Below are positions 33,590 through 41,503 of a stretch of DNA of 64,000 nt, one piece after another (position 1 is the stretch's first letter; every line of letters starts with the position of its first letter). Source of the DNA: CBDBLK01 sp965215445 (GTDB lineage Bacteria; Bdellovibrionota; Bacteriovoracia; Bacteriovoracales; Bacteriovoracaceae). A program made the position numbers and the translations under genes. Below the pieces are notes generated by a model. The model saw only the letters and a list, made by a program, of their open reading frames with translations. It was not told the DNA's origin and did not search any database. The stretch is taken from contig CBDCDT010000002.1 of NCBI GenBank assembly GCA_965215445.1, positions 2,294,001-2,358,000 on the forward strand, read 5' to 3'.

Positions 33590-34554
33590 ACCCGCCCCTT
33601 TTGGAAGTAAAAAATTTGACCAAACACTTCCCCATAAAGGGTGGATTGTTCAGACGCACCAAAAGCTCTGTGAAAGCGGTCAACGACGTGAGTTTTCAAA
33701 TCCGCCGGGGGGAAACCTTGGGCCTGGTGGGCGAGTCCGGTTGTGGGAAAACCACTTTGGGACGCAGTATCCTGCGCTTGATTCGGCCCTCTTCGGGCCA
33801 GGTTTTTTTTGACGGGCAAGACGTCACCCAAATGGACAAGGCCAAAATGCGCGAAATGCGCCGGAAAATGCAAATTATCTTTCAAGACCCCTACGCCTCC
33901 CTCAACCCGCGCATGACCTTAAAGAGTATTTTATCGGAACCTCTCATCGTGCACGGCCTTTTCCCCGGCAAAAAAGAGCGCAGGAAGCGCCTGCTGGAAC
34001 TGTTGGAACAAGTCCAACTCCCCTCCGATTCCCTGGGCCGCTACCCCCACGAATTTTCCGGCGGGCAAAGGCAAAGGGTGTGTATCGCCAGAGCGCTGGC
34101 GGTGGAGCCAGAATTTATCGTCTGCGACGAGCCGGTTTCGGCGCTGGACGTTTCGGTGCAGGCCCAGGTCTTAAACCTGCTCACTGGCCTTCAAAAAGAA
34201 TTGAAACTGACTTACCTGTTTATCACCCACGACCTCAAAGTCGTCGAATACATCGCCTCGGAAATAGCGGTCATGTACCTGGGGCATATTGTGGAGTTGG
34301 GAAGTCCGGCGGAACTGTGCCATACTCCACACCACCCCTACACCAAAGCGCTCTTTTCCTCCATCCCCAGACCCACCCCCGGCCGCGCATCCCAGCGAAT
34401 TATCCTCCAAGGTGACGTCGCCTCTCCCATCAATCCCCCGACGGGCTGCCATTTCTGGCCGCGCTGCTGGGCCGCCACCGAGGAATGTAAAAAAAACTAC
34501 CCGGAAGTCACCCAAAAAGCTGGCCAACAGTACCGCTGCCATCACCCCCTCTAA
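33586..34554 (+). CDS. Peptide ABC transporter ATP-binding protein, DppF/OppF type
   Basis: A 322-residue ATPase from ATG 33586, overlapping the upstream stop and preceded by GGAAGGGAG; the frame is open further upstream but without family similarity. Walker A is GESGCGKTT (about 48), followed by IIFQDPYASLNPRMT, signature FSGGQRQRV, Walker B FIVCDEPVSALDVS and H-loop FITHD. It ends with the Cys-containing PTGCHFWPRCWAATEEC extension. It completes the importer with its partner ATPase. Confidence 0.95.
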   Translation: MNPPLLEVKNLTKHFPIKGGLFRRTKSSVKAVNDVSFQIRRGETLGLVGESGCGKTTLGRSILRLIRPSSGQVFFDGQDVTQMDKAKMREMRRKMQIIFQDPYASLNPRMTLKSILSEPLIVHGLFPGKKERRKRLLELLEQVQLPSDSLGRYPHEFSGGQRQRVCIARALAVEPEFIVCDEPVSALDVSVQAQVLNLLTGLQKELKLTYLFITHDLKVVEYIASEIAVMYLGHIVELGSPAELCHTPHHPYTKALFSSIPRPTPGRASQRIILQGDVASPINPPTGCHFWPRCWAATEECKKNYPEVTQKAGQQYRCHHPL

Positions 34555-34555
34555 T

Positions 34556-35341
34556 ATGAAATTTTTTACGTTTTTGATTTTTACCCTCGCCGCTCTGACT
34601 TCCGCGCTGGCCGCACCGATTGAGTTTTTTTTGGGAGACAAACAGTTAAAAAAACTCTCGTTGGAAGAGATGAAAAAAATATCCCAAGTCAAAGACCTAA
34701 AACTGCGCTACCACTTTTCCGAATCCTTCACCAAAAACTACCGAGGAGTGGCCCTGCCTCCCCTCTTGCGGGCGATCTACAAAAAGGCCCTGGCGGACGA
34801 AACCTATAGTGAAGTGGTCTTTGAGGCCACCGACGGCTACCGCGCCTACAGTCCACTGGATATTTTGCTCAAGGAAACTTCCTACCTGGCCTTCCGCGAC
34901 CTCGACCGCAAATCTGGCTGGGAGCCGGTGGGATTTAAAAAGGTTTCCCCCGCCCCCTATATCCTGGTCTGGGAAAAGGAGGGGCAAACCACCGCCAACG
35001 CCTACCCCTGGCCGTGGTCGGTGAGCAAAATCCACCTGATCGCCCTCAAAGACCGCTACCCCAAGGTCTACCCCAAAGGAAAGGCCCCCACTTCCGCCGA
35101 GTACAAGGGTTATAAAGTCTTTCGCTCCCAGTGCTTCCGCTGCCACGCCATCGACCGCCAAGGGGGCAAAATCGGCCCCGACCTGGCCGCCCCCCAAAAC
35201 ATTTTGGACTACAGAGACGAAACCTACTTGCGCCAATTTATCAGAAACCCGCAAAAATTCCGCTACAGCAAAATGTCGGGCCACGACTTCCTCTCCAAAA
35301 AAGAGATGGATCACCTAATCGCCTACCTGCGATCGCGCTAG
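34556..35341 (+). CDS. Secreted cytochrome c with N-terminal molybdopterin-oxidoreductase-like domain
   Basis: A 261-residue exported protein (signal FFTFLIFTLAALTSALAA). Residues about 20-160 resemble the small sulfite-oxidase/Oxidored_molyb-like fold often found in periplasmic proteins (YRGVALPPLLRAIYKKAL, then VVFEATDGYRAYSPLD). The C-terminal 75 residues are a mono-haem cytochrome c domain with CFRCH as the haem attachment motif and Met in YSKMSGHDFLS as the likely axial ligand. The ATG lies one base after the importer stop. A periplasmic electron-transfer role is likely, with unknown partner. Confidence 0.78.
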   Translation: MKFFTFLIFTLAALTSALAAPIEFFLGDKQLKKLSLEEMKKISQVKDLKLRYHFSESFTKNYRGVALPPLLRAIYKKALADETYSEVVFEATDGYRAYSPLDILLKETSYLAFRDLDRKSGWEPVGFKKVSPAPYILVWEKEGQTTANAYPWPWSVSKIHLIALKDRYPKVYPKGKAPTSAEYKGYKVFRSQCFRCHAIDRQGGKIGPDLAAPQNILDYRDETYLRQFIRNPQKFRYSKMSGHDFLSKKEMDHLIAYLRSR

Positions 35342-35354
35342 GGCGCAATGCCTT

Positions 35355-35383
35355 TTGACATTCCGGTAAGGCCCGACCAAAAT
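35355..35383 (+). promoter_or_regulatory. Candidate promoter of tRNA-Leu
   Basis: A perfect TTGACA (35355-35360), a 17-base spacer and CAAAAT (35378-35383, four of six consensus positions). Transcription would start about ten bases before the tRNA. Confidence 0.55.
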
Positions 35384-35399
35384 AACGCCCATTCTGCTT

Positions 35400-35485
35400 G
35401 CCCAGATGGTGGAATTGGTAGACACGCTAGACTTAGGATCTAGTGCCTTTACGGCGTGGGGGTTCGAGTCCCTTTCTGGGCACCA
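35400..35485 (+). tRNA. tRNA-Leu (anticodon UAG)
   Basis: The acceptor stem GCCCAGA (35400-35406) pairs with TCTGGGC (35475-35481), followed by discriminator A and an encoded CCA (35483-35485). The anticodon arm is CTAGA-CTTAGGA-TCTAG with anticodon TAG (UAG in RNA). A long variable arm and the T-arm GGTTCGAGTCC fit a class II leucine tRNA. It is convergent with uvrC about 50 bases away. Confidence 0.97.
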
Positions 35486-35533
35486 TGTAATGCATTGAGT
35501 CATAGAAAGTAAAGTGGGCCTGACTCCCCGATA

Positions 35534-37207
35534 TTACGTTTTAAAAAGACGCTTCCTCTCGGCATGGTGGTGCAATCTTCTGGCAAAGCGGTGGGCCTCG
35601 TCGCGCATGTGGGTCATCAGGCGCAGCAGGGGAAGTTGCCGTTTTAAGGGGTAAGCGTTTTGTCTTCCGGGGAGGAAAAGCCGCTCGACACTTTTCTTTT
35701 CCGCCTTTTTCTTGGCAATACCGACGACGGGAATCTCAATGCCTTTTTCCTTTAAGACGGCACAAAAGGCGTTTACCTGTGCCCGTCCACCATCGACCAC
35801 GAAGATGTCGGGCAGACTTTCATGTTCAAGTCTTCGGTTTAAGACTTCACTTAACATGGCAAAGTCATTGTTGCCCTCGGGGCGAATTTTCAAATGGTAG
35901 TGGCGGTAATCTTTTTTACTGGGACGGCCGTCGCGAAAAACAATCTGACTGGCGGTGGGAGATGCGCCTTGAAAAATGGCGACGTCATAACACTCGATAA
36001 GTCTGGGCCTTGCTTTGAATGCCAGCAAGCGCTGAAGCAAGATCAGTCCCTCCAGCGCCGACTCCCTCCTTCCTACCCGCACCTTTTGTTGTTCACTGGC
36101 GTGCTGGAGTGTCAGTTCTGCGAGAGAGGCAAAACGCCTGCCAGGAGAACAAACCTTGATTTCCGTCAGGGTGGCAAGTGCTTCTCGAAACACTGCCAAA
36201 GTCTTTTTTTGGAAAGGGGCCACCAATGTTTCGGGAAGAGTATCGTGAGTTTGCTGATAGTATTGAAATAAAAGGTTGGCGCTCTGGGTTTGGGCATAGG
36301 CCTCTTGCGCCTCCCGCTCGGTGCTTTCACAATGAACCAGGGAAAAGTGAAAATTCTTGTGTCCCAGAAGAATCCCGTTTCTCACCATATACAAAGATAG
36401 ATCGACTTCGTTTTCTCCGCAATAAAAGGCCACCACGTCGAGGTTTTTTTGGTGCTGGTGAAGTTCGACATTTTTTTGTCCGCCGGATTTCATAAATGCA
36501 GACAATGAAAAGATGGAATCGCGCAAAAGTGCCGCCCGTTCAAAGGCCTCAAGCTCGGAAGCGTGGAGCATTTTTTCCTCCAAGTGTTGCAAAACAGCTT
36601 CACCCTTGCCACAGAAAAAAGCGAGTGCCCGCTCTAGTTCTGCGCGGTATTCCTCTTCGGAAATATATCCCACACAGGGGGCCGAACACTGGTGCATTTG
36701 AAACAAGAGGCAGGGGGTCTTGCGCGAGCGAAATTCCCGCAAGCTGCAATCTCTCAGGCCAAAAGTTTTAGTCAAAATGCGCAGGATGTCCCCGATGCGA
36801 CTGCCGCGGGCAAAGGGGCCGAAGATTTCGCGGCCGGGCCTTCTTTTTACCCGGCGCTTGAAGCTAAGGCGCGGAAAGGGGGTGTTGTGATCGACGACAA
36901 CGTAGGGGTAGGACTTGTCGTCTTTTAACATGATATTGTACTTGGGGCGGTGGCGTTTGATTAAGTTGTTTTCTAAAACAAAGGCCTCTGCCTCGGTTTC
37001 GGTCAAGAGAAAATCAAAATCGAAAATTTTGGCCACCAAATGCTGGGTTTTGACCGATTGGAAAGAGTTTTGGAAATAACTGCTCACCCGCGCTTTCAAA
37101 TTTTTGGCCTTGCCGACGTAGAGAACCCCGCCTTCCCGGTCTTTCATCAAATAGCAGCCACTGCTTGCGGGAAGATTTTTGGCCTTGGAAAGAAGTGGTG
37201 AAACCAT
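35534..37207 (-). CDS. uvrC: Excinuclease ABC subunit C, lacking the C-terminal HhH domain
   Basis: UvrC makes both incisions in nucleotide excision repair. The 557-residue protein has the GIY-YIG nuclease domain (GCYLMKDREGGVLYVGKAKN, residues 17-36), the Cys-containing linker (CSLREFRSRKTPCLLFQMHQ), a UvrB-binding UVR region (about 195-230) and the RNase H-like second nuclease domain (ECYDVAIFQGASPTASQIVF and FVVDGGRAQVNA). It stops at MRDEAHRFARRLHHHAERKR, just where family members normally continue with the IPGIGPKRRKALL helix-hairpin-helix tail. A tRNA gene lies immediately beyond. Confidence 0.95.
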   Translation of the reverse strand: MVSPLLSKAKNLPASSGCYLMKDREGGVLYVGKAKNLKARVSSYFQNSFQSVKTQHLVAKIFDFDFLLTETEAEAFVLENNLIKRHRPKYNIMLKDDKSYPYVVVDHNTPFPRLSFKRRVKRRPGREIFGPFARGSRIGDILRILTKTFGLRDCSLREFRSRKTPCLLFQMHQCSAPCVGYISEEEYRAELERALAFFCGKGEAVLQHLEEKMLHASELEAFERAALLRDSIFSLSAFMKSGGQKNVELHQHQKNLDVVAFYCGENEVDLSLYMVRNGILLGHKNFHFSLVHCESTEREAQEAYAQTQSANLLFQYYQQTHDTLPETLVAPFQKKTLAVFREALATLTEIKVCSPGRRFASLAELTLQHASEQQKVRVGRRESALEGLILLQRLLAFKARPRLIECYDVAIFQGASPTASQIVFRDGRPSKKDYRHYHLKIRPEGNNDFAMLSEVLNRRLEHESLPDIFVVDGGRAQVNAFCAVLKEKGIEIPVVGIAKKKAEKKSVERLFLPGRQNAYPLKRQLPLLRLMTHMRDEAHRFARRLHHHAERKRLFKT

Positions 37208-37222
37208 AAGACTGGTCTACCA

Positions 37223-38608
37223 CTAAAAACCAAATTGGCCATATCCTCCGATAGAAAACTGGGCACCCATACCCATGGGGGAGTAAGGGGCACTGCCTCC
37301 AAAATGAGCGTAAGGGTTGCCACCCCTTCCGTGCTGGTAGTAATTTTGGCCGGCATTGACAAAATTCTTATACAAATTCGCAGAGGCCTGCCGGTCGGCC
37401 ATGGAATTGGCCTGATACATGTCCCGGGTGTACTGGGCATCGGCCTGATATTTGTTGACTCTTTGTTGTTGGGCCGCCTGCCACTGCTGCTGTTGTTGCC
37501 AAAACTGATTGCCGCCCCAGCCGCCGGTGTTGCCCCAATAACTGCCACCCATGTGGCCGCCGGGATAACCCGAACCCAGGCCCGCACCACCGTAGAGCAT
37601 ACCCGGGCCTCCAAAGTGGCCGCCCATGCCTCCTGGAGGATAACCAAAACCGGGGCCGAAACCGCCAGCACCAATGCCGAATCCGCCGTTTCCAAAACCG
37701 GCACCACCGCCAAAGCTGATGCCACCACCAAAACCACCGCCGCCAAATCCCGGACCGCCAAAACCACTGCCACCACCAAAGCTGATGCCACCACCAAAAC
37801 CGATGCCGCCACCGAGACCGCCGCCTCCGGGAAAACCAAATCCCCCACCCATACCCGGATAGGGAACCGGAACGGGAACGGGAACCGGAACGGGGATTCC
37901 GCCACCAAAACCTCCTCCACCAAAGGGAGGAAAAGCTCCGGGAAACCCACCGCCAAAACCGCCCATGGGAGGGAAACCGCCGGGAGGGAAACCCCCACCA
38001 CCGAAACCGGCGCCACCGCCAAAGCTAATGCCACCGCGAAGGCCAAAACCTGGCCCCATCATGCCCCCCATAAAACCGGGGGAAAAGCCGGCGCCCGACC
38101 AGGGATTGCCAAAACCACCGAGGCCATTGCCACCGTGACCGCCAAAACCGGCGTAACCGCCGCCCATCAAGGGAGAGCCGTTGCACATGGCCTGCATTCT
38201 TTGCGCTTGCTGAGGAAGAACGGGATTGGCCCCGCGTCCAACGCTGTAGTTGAGAAAGGAATTAAAGCGCGTAGTACACTGTTCGTTGCCGGCGGTGTAG
38301 GCATTGGCCCAGGCCTGTTGAGTTTTGTGTTGGTAGCGGCTGGACATCCAAGTGCTGCCAAACAAGGCCAAGGGGCCTGCGATAATACTGAGGGCATCCA
38401 CCCAAGGGTTGGCCTTGTCCTGGTTGTCGATAATACATTCGATGCAATCCACGTCGTGGCCGGAAAGCGAGGCCATTTGAACACACAGGCCATATTCATT
38501 TTTGTAGGAGTCGCGGATTTCAGAACATTCGTCCATGTCCACGGCCGAAATTCCCTGGGTATAAAACAGGAGCGCAGAAAAGAGCAAAACTTTTAAATCT
38601 GATTTCAT
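37223..38608 (-). CDS. Secreted Gly-rich low-complexity protein
   Basis: A 461-residue exported protein with signal peptide (SDLKVLLFSALLFYTQGISA). The first 150 residues are ordinary and contain six Cys (including CIECIIDN). The middle, about 155-355, is almost all Gly, Phe, Pro and Ala in GGFGGG-type repeats with a VPVPVPVPVPYPG run. The C-terminal 90 residues are Gln/Asn/Tyr-rich (QFWQQQQQWQAAQQQRVNKY). It is probably a surface or matrix protein. Its stop is 15 bases from the uvrC start on the same strand. No family is recognised. Confidence 0.72.
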   Translation of the reverse strand: MKSDLKVLLFSALLFYTQGISAVDMDECSEIRDSYKNEYGLCVQMASLSGHDVDCIECIIDNQDKANPWVDALSIIAGPLALFGSTWMSSRYQHKTQQAWANAYTAGNEQCTTRFNSFLNYSVGRGANPVLPQQAQRMQAMCNGSPLMGGGYAGFGGHGGNGLGGFGNPWSGAGFSPGFMGGMMGPGFGLRGGISFGGGAGFGGGGFPPGGFPPMGGFGGGFPGAFPPFGGGGFGGGIPVPVPVPVPVPYPGMGGGFGFPGGGGLGGGIGFGGGISFGGGSGFGGPGFGGGGFGGGISFGGGAGFGNGGFGIGAGGFGPGFGYPPGGMGGHFGGPGMLYGGAGLGSGYPGGHMGGSYWGNTGGWGGNQFWQQQQQWQAAQQQRVNKYQADAQYTRDMYQANSMADRQASANLYKNFVNAGQNYYQHGRGGNPYAHFGGSAPYSPMGMGAQFSIGGYGQFGF

Positions 38609-38730
38609 GGCACAGGCCTCCGCTTTGGGTTTTTAATACTTCTTCACTCCCTCTTCGGAGGTCTTGCAAAAATTCTTAAATAGGGATTTTTACTTGACCG
38701 GCATAGTCAAGAGAGTGTGTTTTGTCGGTA

Positions 38731-38790
38731 ACTCAAACCGCCCACAAACTTAAAACGCGGGAATAAAAGTTATAAGCAGCAGGGCCAAAA
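38731..38790. repeat. Duplicated dctM 3'-end sequence, copy A
   Basis: The sequence here matches the 3' end of dctM (from 40240): 23 identical bases beginning CTCAAACCGCCCACAAAC, then GCGGGAATAAA and a diverged right part ending in CCAAAAG. The coding frame is broken by extra bases, so it is a non-functional copy. It lies left of the small two-gene module at 38898. Confidence 0.85.
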
Positions 38791-38897
38791 GATCAGTCTA
38801 AATAACTAAAATCAGGAAGAAAATGTTATTATAAAAATAAATGAGTTGATTTTTTGTCTCAATTATGCCATAAGTCCCCTTGAGCAAAGGGATAACA

Positions 38898-39170
38898 ATG
38901 CAAGTTTTTGTAGCTTTTAATATTTCCAAACTGGCGCTGGTAAAAGAAAGGATTCAAAAGAATTACCACGACAAATATTATGAGGATGGTAATAGTTTTT
39001 TTGTTGCCACCGATGGAGAAACTACCAGACAAGTAGCGACCAAAATCGGCCTTGGAGACGAAGAACCTACGTCTCTGGGCATTGTCGTACCCATAACAAA
39101 CTACTGGGGGCGTTACAAGTCAGAAGTTTGGGAATGGATCAACGTAAAATTAAATGCCAATGGAAAATAA
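38898..39170 (+). CDS. Small Cas2/SinR-like protein of unknown function
   Basis: A 90-residue protein from ATG 38898, with AAAGGG upstream; a TTG at 38880 is less likely. The pattern MQVFVAFNISKLALVKERIQ, then a strand with NSFFVATDGETTRQVATKIG and IVVPITNYWGRYKSEVWEWI recalls small ferredoxin-fold proteins annotated as SinR-like or Cas2-like, but the resemblance is weak and no catalytic residues are evident. It overlaps the next gene by 17 bases. The pair is bordered by copies of the dctM end, suggesting acquisition as a module. Confidence 0.6.
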   Translation: MQVFVAFNISKLALVKERIQKNYHDKYYEDGNSFFVATDGETTRQVATKIGLGDEEPTSLGIVVPITNYWGRYKSEVWEWINVKLNANGK

Positions 39171-39417
39171 AGATAAAACAACCCCTGAAGATATTGGGCA
39201 TCCCCCTACTTCAACACCACCCCTAAGAGATTCCAATTGGGTTATGAACGGTATCAATCGACTCGATCAAAGACTTGAAGGAATGGACGAAAGACTTCGC
39301 AAAGTCGAAAATCAAATCAGCAAAATACTCGGTTGGGGAAGTGCCATGTTTTTCTTTATGGTTATTCTTCAAATCGTTTTAAAATTTACTGGTTCCGTTG
39401 AAATTTCTTTCAAGTAA
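39154..39417 (+). CDS. Small membrane protein with coiled coil, partner of the preceding gene
   Basis: An 87-residue protein: a Pro/Thr-rich head, a heptad-patterned segment (INRLDQRLEGMDERLRKVEN) and one C-terminal transmembrane helix (GWGSAMFFFMVILQIVLKF). A second possible start is ATG 39160. It overlaps the upstream small gene, so the two are co-translated. A soluble small protein with a one-helix membrane partner is the layout of several bacterial immunity or toxin modules, but no known family is recognised. Confidence 0.6.
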   Translation: MPMENKDKTTPEDIGHPPTSTPPLRDSNWVMNGINRLDQRLEGMDERLRKVENQISKILGWGSAMFFFMVILQIVLKFTGSVEISFK

Positions 39418-39455
39418 AACGCGGGAATAAACGTAATCAGCGCCAGGGCCATAGT
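39414..39455. repeat. Duplicated dctM 3'-end sequence, copy B
   Basis: From the stop of the small membrane protein, AAAACGCGGGAATAAA and GTAATCAGCGCCAG repeat the end of dctM (40258-40290) with few changes. It lies between the two small modules. Confidence 0.8.
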
Positions 39456-39462
39456 GTTAGTT

Positions 39463-39762
39463 TCAGGCGGCCTTTTTCAAGGAAATCTTGGCCGAGATTC
39501 CCAAAACATTTGCAACTTTTGTCAAATAATCAAGCGTAATACTTTTGGCCAGTCCGTTTTCAATTCTGCTGATAACTGATTGGGATGTCCCGAGCATATC
39601 CGCCAATTCTTTTTGAGAAAGTGATTTTTTCTTTCGCTCCTTAACAACGGAAGCAATAATTTTATTCTTTGTTGTAATAAGCCAACTGTCGTAACCGTCA
39701 AGGCCCAAGGCCTTTCTTGAAAAACTTCCGACATTCTTATAAGACTTTATTTTTGCGGCCAT
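39463..39762 (-). CDS. HigA-type antitoxin (XRE-family HTH)
   Basis: A 99-residue protein with a C-terminal helix-turn-helix of the XRE/HigA type (LSQKELADMLGTSQSVISRI followed by ENGLAKSITLDYLTKVANVL). It should neutralise the RelE/HigB-like toxin encoded just upstream and repress the operon. It overlaps the toxin gene by 16 bases, and the toxin-first order is that of higBA. The N-terminal 35 residues (including FSRKALGLDGYDSWLITTKN) are typical of this antitoxin subgroup. Confidence 0.87.
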   Translation of the reverse strand: MAAKIKSYKNVGSFSRKALGLDGYDSWLITTKNKIIASVVKERKKKSLSQKELADMLGTSQSVISRIENGLAKSITLDYLTKVANVLGISAKISLKKAA

Positions 39763-40079
39763 GATCTTACCCCCTTTAAACGCATAAGAATCACCTTTTT
39801 TTCTTTTAGAGGAAGTTTTTGAGTTGTTTTCCTAAAAGCGTGAAGGAGATAAATAGCGTCTCTTTTTTTCACAAAATATACTACTCTAAATTGTCCTTTT
39901 TTATCCTTTACTCGAATTTCAAAAAGGTTTGAATGAATATTTGGCAAAGGCCTTACATGAGGCAGTCCCAAAGTTAATCCCAATTCAAGTTTTTCGAGAA
40001 CATCTTGAAGGGCCAAACGAACCTCCCGAGTTTCCTTTTCCAAGATTTTCTCCACTTGGGTCAAAATTTCAATTCTCAT
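39747..40079 (-). CDS. HigB/RelE-type toxin (phage-derived Gp49-like)
   Basis: A 110-residue protein of the RelE superfamily, Gp49/HigB-2 branch. It shows VRLALQDVLEKLELGLTLGL, the strand FEIRVKDKKGQFRVVYFVKK with conserved Arg, and LLHAFRKTTQKLPLKE near the C-terminus. Such toxins cleave mRNA on the ribosome. AGGA lies seven bases before the ATG. With the overlapping antitoxin it forms a module placed between a dctM-end copy and the true end of dctM. Confidence 0.88.
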   Translation of the reverse strand: MRIEILTQVEKILEKETREVRLALQDVLEKLELGLTLGLPHVRPLPNIHSNLFEIRVKDKKGQFRVVYFVKKRDAIYLLHAFRKTTQKLPLKEKKVILMRLKGVRSWPQK

Positions 40080-40239
40080 TCAATTTCCTAAAAAATCAAT
40101 ATAGCAAATTTAAGATAAAAATTCAATATAAAAAAATAGAGAGGAAAAAAATCAATAAAATCAATACTTTCCCGCAATTCGAGGTCATTTCTGCAAATTC
40201 GGCCACAACCAATGGCCATCAAGGCCGGCCGACTGACTT

Positions 40240-40290
40240 CTCAAACCGCCCACAAACTTAAAGCGGGAATAAAGGTAATCAGCGCCAGCG
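40240..40290. repeat. Source copy of the dctM 3'-end repeat
   Basis: The last 17 or so codons of dctM (encoding LALITFIPALSLWAV) are the sequence found again in part at 38731 and 39414. The intact gene shows which copy is the original. Confidence 0.8.
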
Positions 40291-41500
40291 CCAAAAGGAG
40301 CAGGCCCAAAAAGGGCAGGCACACGCGGTAGAGTTCGCTCATGGGGCGTTTGAAGTGCAGGCCGCTGATAAAGAGGTTGATGCCGATGGGTGGGGTGATA
40401 TAACCCAACTCCAAATTTGTCAGGAAAATCACCGCCAAGTGAAAGGGGTTGATGCCAAATTCCTGGGCAATGGGGGCCACCAGGGGCACCACTACAATGA
40501 TGGCGCTGAAAATGTCCATGAAAGCGCCCACCAGCAATAAAAAGACGTTGAGACAGATCAGGAAGGTGTATTTGTCGGTGAGAAATGTTCGCATCAGTTC
40601 CAACGCATGCATGGGAATTTCTTCGTCCACCAAAAAATTGGTAAACCCTAAAGCGCAGCAGAGAATCAACAAAATGCTTCCCACCAAGCTCATGCAATCA
40701 CACATGATGCGGGGGATGTCGCGGGTGATGTGCAAATCCCGATAGATCAAGCACTCCATGACAAAAACGTAAAAGGCCGTCGTCACTGCTGCCTCGGTAA
40801 CCGTAATGTGGCCCGAATAAATGCCGTAGAGGATGCCCACCGGAAGCAACAATTCCCAGAAGCAACCCTTGAAACTCTCACTCAGCTTGCGCCAGGAAAA
40901 AGCAGGCCTTTTGTGTGCCAGGTGGCGGGAATTGTAGACCGACCACAGGGAGAGCACACCAATTAAAAGTAGACCCGGAACAAAGGCCGCGCGGAACAAG
41001 GTTTCAATATCCACGCCGGAAACCATGCCGTAGAGAATGACCGGCAAGCTGGGGGGAAAGAGCAATCCCAGCGAACCGCTGGTGGTAATCAGTCCGAGGC
41101 TGAATTTTTCGGAGTGCCCTTCCCTGGAGAGGATGGGGTACATGAGTCCCCCCAAGGCGATAATGGTGACACCCGAGGCCCCGGTAAAGGCGGTGAAAAA
41201 AGCGCATACAATCAGGGCGACGATGGCGACTCCGCCGGGCAGGCGTCCCAGCGCTGCCTCGGCAAAGCGGAGCAGGCGCTTGGGGGAATCGGATTCGGCC
41301 ATCATATAACCGGCAAAAGTAAAAGTGGGGATCGCCAAAATGGTGGGTTGAGCGGCCATTTTATAAATTTCAATACCGATGACGGAAAGTTCTCCGCCGG
41401 TGAGGGCGTAGGCGCTCATCGCCGCCACCAACATGACCACAAACAGGGGAACGCCCAAAAGGGCGAGTCCGACAGTCACTATCGCCACCAGCAATCCCAT
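40241..41500 (-). CDS. dctM: TRAP transporter large permease (DctM)
   Basis: A 419-residue, roughly 12-helix permease of a tripartite ATP-independent periplasmic transporter. Family features are AQPTILAIPTFTFAGYMMAE, LRFAEAALGRLPGGVAIVAL, the FTGASGVTIIALGGLMYPIL segment and the C-terminal ELGYITPPIGINLFISGLHF. It drives ion-coupled uptake of an organic acid with DctQ and a periplasmic DctP receptor. It begins three bases after dctQ. Its 3' end is partly duplicated downstream. Confidence 0.95.
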   Translation of the reverse strand: MGLLVAIVTVGLALLGVPLFVVMLVAAMSAYALTGGELSVIGIEIYKMAAQPTILAIPTFTFAGYMMAESDSPKRLLRFAEAALGRLPGGVAIVALIVCAFFTAFTGASGVTIIALGGLMYPILSREGHSEKFSLGLITTSGSLGLLFPPSLPVILYGMVSGVDIETLFRAAFVPGLLLIGVLSLWSVYNSRHLAHKRPAFSWRKLSESFKGCFWELLLPVGILYGIYSGHITVTEAAVTTAFYVFVMECLIYRDLHITRDIPRIMCDCMSLVGSILLILCCALGFTNFLVDEEIPMHALELMRTFLTDKYTFLICLNVFLLLVGAFMDIFSAIIVVVPLVAPIAQEFGINPFHLAVIFLTNLELGYITPPIGINLFISGLHFKRPMSELYRVCLPFLGLLLLALALITFIPALSLWAV

Positions 41501-41503
41501 CGC

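Noticed and set aside
34289..34555. Upstream extension of the cytochrome c gene
   Set aside because: It overlaps the ATPase gene. The signal peptide begins at the ATG at 34556.
35341..35399. tRNA-associated integration site
   Set aside because: The tRNA-Leu is complete, but no duplicated tRNA end or integrase was found nearby. Only the dctM-end repeats show attachment-like duplication.
37235..38596. 453-codon open frame on the plus strand, Ala/Thr/Lys-rich
   Set aside because: It mirrors the Gly-rich repeats of the minus-strand secreted protein. The minus-strand product has a signal peptide and ordinary flanking domains, so the plus frame is an artefact of low complexity.
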